Shown here: positions 62,301-64,000 of the stretch, one piece after another
How positions within the stretch are numbered: position 1 is the stretch's first letter
Layout of the letters: each line of letters opens with the position of its first letter
Assembly (NCBI RefSeq): GCF_028389875.1
Contig: NC_084665.1
Location: 3,596,001-3,660,000 of the forward strand
DNA length: 64,000 bases
Direction: 5' to 3'
Origin: Rhea pennata
Lineage: Eukaryota; Chordata; Aves; Rheiformes; Rheidae
Notes under the pieces: model-generated
Databases searched by the model: none
What the model saw: only the letters and a program-made list of their open reading frames with translations
What the model was told of the DNA's origin: nothing
Made by a program: the position numbers and the translations under genes

Positions 62301-64000
62301 AACTGCATCGAAACTTACTTTGATTTAGCAGTGACAGAATGTTGTTGTTCCCCTTTTAAAGGTGACTTGCTTCCACATCTTTCCAGCAAATTGTCATTTC
62401 CTTGGCTTTTGGAGAGTTCATGGTTAATTTATGTACTTTAAAATTGTGAGGTGCAATTGTGAGATGTAAGACTGCAAAATTCACACGAACTAGACAGCTC
62501 CAGAGTGATTGCATAAGTAGACTGGGTTGTTGTCTCTAAACAGTAGTAGTTAGGAGCTACCAAAACTAAAATTGTCTAAAAGCATGCAGAACATTGTAAC
62601 TTAACTCACAGAAGTTAATACTTCTGTTCTTATGACTTTTCTTAAGTTTGTTTGGGATTTTTTTTTTTTTCAGATTGCAGTGCTTATACATAAAAGCAAC
62701 ACACTTGCATGAGAGTTTGGTTTCTAATACATGTGAGATTTTGTTCAACTCTTTAGAATGACAGGGTTGGTTTGTTGCTTTTCTCAACAAGTGGCACAAA
62801 TTTGCCTCACCTTGTTTCAAAACCTGCCCTGTCTCCAGTACTGTTACTTATCTCCCTACCCATCATTTTATCAACACTGGCACAGAGTTCATCAAACAGA
62901 ACAGAAGACTTTCACTAGGTTTCTGGCATATGACAGATATATTGATGAAGTTGTATCAAGTTTAAAGCAATATAGTTTTCCTTCATGTTTTTGTTGTGTT
63001 TACATCAAACTTGCATAAGATGTGGTCACACATCTAGTGAATGGTATTATCGATGCTAAACGTATCCTGTGACGATGGCTGCTTTTCTCCTCAATTCAGG
63101 AGGGGACTTAGCGGTAAAGCTGTTTTCTATCTTTGATCATTCTGCCTGCTTAGAAAACCAATTTTGCAAACTGCCTGTGGAGTTTCTGCTGGTGTTCTTC
63201 TGTATTGTGTTCTATCTTATGTGATGATTAAAAACTTTTGCCTCTAGTTTATCTGTAGATGAATATAGCATTGTGTGTTTGGATATATGGTTATATGATT
63301 AAACTAGTACTGTACTATTTACTTGATCATAAAAGTTCAGATTTTGTTAAAAGCTAGGCAATTGTAACAGGGTTCAAATTGGAAAAGCTGTGGCATCTGT
63401 GTATGTGAGCAGAAAGATTACATTATTCAGTTATAGCAGGGGCTAACTTTACAAATTGCTACTGGGTACTAAACATCTTTTTTAAGAATTCAAAACATTA
63501 ATATTAATGTAAGGCTTAGTCATTTGAAGATACATTTTTTTTTGTTTGTTTCTCTGTTCCTCTTATCTTTTAAAGTCCCATTTTGCTGTGTTAATATGAA
63601 CATTGAACCTTCTTACAACTGTGCTTTTGATATCTTTGCTTCTCCTGTCTGGTAGAGGTTTCAGCCTAATTTTGGGTTCAGTTCATGCTTCATTGGTTTG
63701 GGGCTTCCCTATGATGTCCTGGAATAGCTGCTTGACTGTGATAGCCTTAAGACATTAATAACTCACTTTGGAAAAGACCCTTGTACTGCATAGGATTTAA
63801 ATAAAGCATAGGAGAAGTGGCTGGCCAACTGCCAGGCAAAGGACAAGTGGCTTCCCTTAAAATGACTGCCAGAGCTTAAGCATTGCCATGACTGGATTAG
63901 GCAGTGACTAAGGAGTAAACCGCAGGCTTCTTGTGACTTGCATGGTCCCCTGCCCCCTGTTTCTTGGAGTGAGGGGGGGTGTGTGGTAGAACTCGATGGA

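Larger units (their letters stand above)
47775..64000 (+). other. PPP3R1: PPP3R1 intron 1 (partial)
   Basis: More than 16 kb of intron. The first 370 bp are CpG-rich and contain G15 (47867-47881), CCCGG repeats (47890-47910) and C16 (48121-48136); the rest is AT-rich unique sequence. I found no EF-hand coding sequence. Two short splice-flanked candidates that would supply an alternative ATG are at 49978-50013 and 60212-60228. An IRF-like GAAA cluster lies at 49868-49889 and a small 29-bp tandem repeat at 59272-59321. Confidence 0.75.

Noticed and set aside
1-64000. Bacterial-type systems (CRISPR, defence islands, operons, riboswitches, tRNA or rRNA genes)
   Set aside because: The DNA is clearly vertebrate nuclear, and no regularly spaced repeats, Shine-Dalgarno-led gene runs or tRNA cloverleaf signatures were seen.

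Overview
This is vertebrate nuclear DNA, most likely from a bird. Three things point that way: genes are split by GT-AG introns, two promoters lie in CpG islands, and there is a 5'-truncated CR1 retrotransposon tail of the kind that dominates avian (and other sauropsid) genomes, with few other repeats. The species cannot be read from the sequence. I see no bacterial, plasmid or phage content and no CRISPR array, operon or tRNA. Almost all open frames of 60-130 codons in the window are chance frames in AT-rich non-coding DNA.

Three recognisable genes lie in the order PLEK (-), CNRIP1 (+), PPP3R1 (+), the order I recall from human chromosome 2p14. At the left edge (1-2740, minus strand) are the 5' end of PLEK (pleckstrin) and part of its first intron: one coding exon of 16 codons at 2492-2539, a strong splice donor and a TATA box. 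The gene continues beyond the left edge. At 10.7-18.7 kb is a complete CNRIP1 gene (cannabinoid receptor-interacting protein 1) with three coding exons (11274-11452, 12163-12307, 17228-17392), a predicted 162-residue protein, a CpG-island promoter and a 3' UTR of about 1.3 kb with several AATAAA signals. At 47.3-64 kb are the CpG-island promoter and first exon of PPP3R1 (calcineurin B regulatory subunit). Its only coding contribution is the ATG at 47772-47774, followed at once by a splice donor. The remaining 16 kb is intron 1, and no EF-hand exon is reached.

The intervals are about 8 kb between the divergent PLEK and CNRIP1 promoters and about 28.5 kb between CNRIP1 and PPP3R1. They hold one clear CR1 3' end (about 23655-23891), a probable solo LTR of an endogenous retrovirus (about 38570-39380, with TATA box and duplicated upstream block), simple repeats, short tandem duplications and long homopolymer runs. 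I found no further protein-coding gene there.

The three genes are neighbours with no evident shared pathway: PLEK acts in phosphoinositide and PKC signalling in blood cells, CNRIP1 binds the CB1 receptor tail, and PPP3R1 is the calcium-sensing subunit of calcineurin. The points most worth checking are the ATG-only first exon of PPP3R1, two splice-flanked micro-exon candidates in its intron that would each supply another start codon, upstream ATGs in the PLEK leader, the altered C-terminus of CNRIP1, and the LTR-like element.
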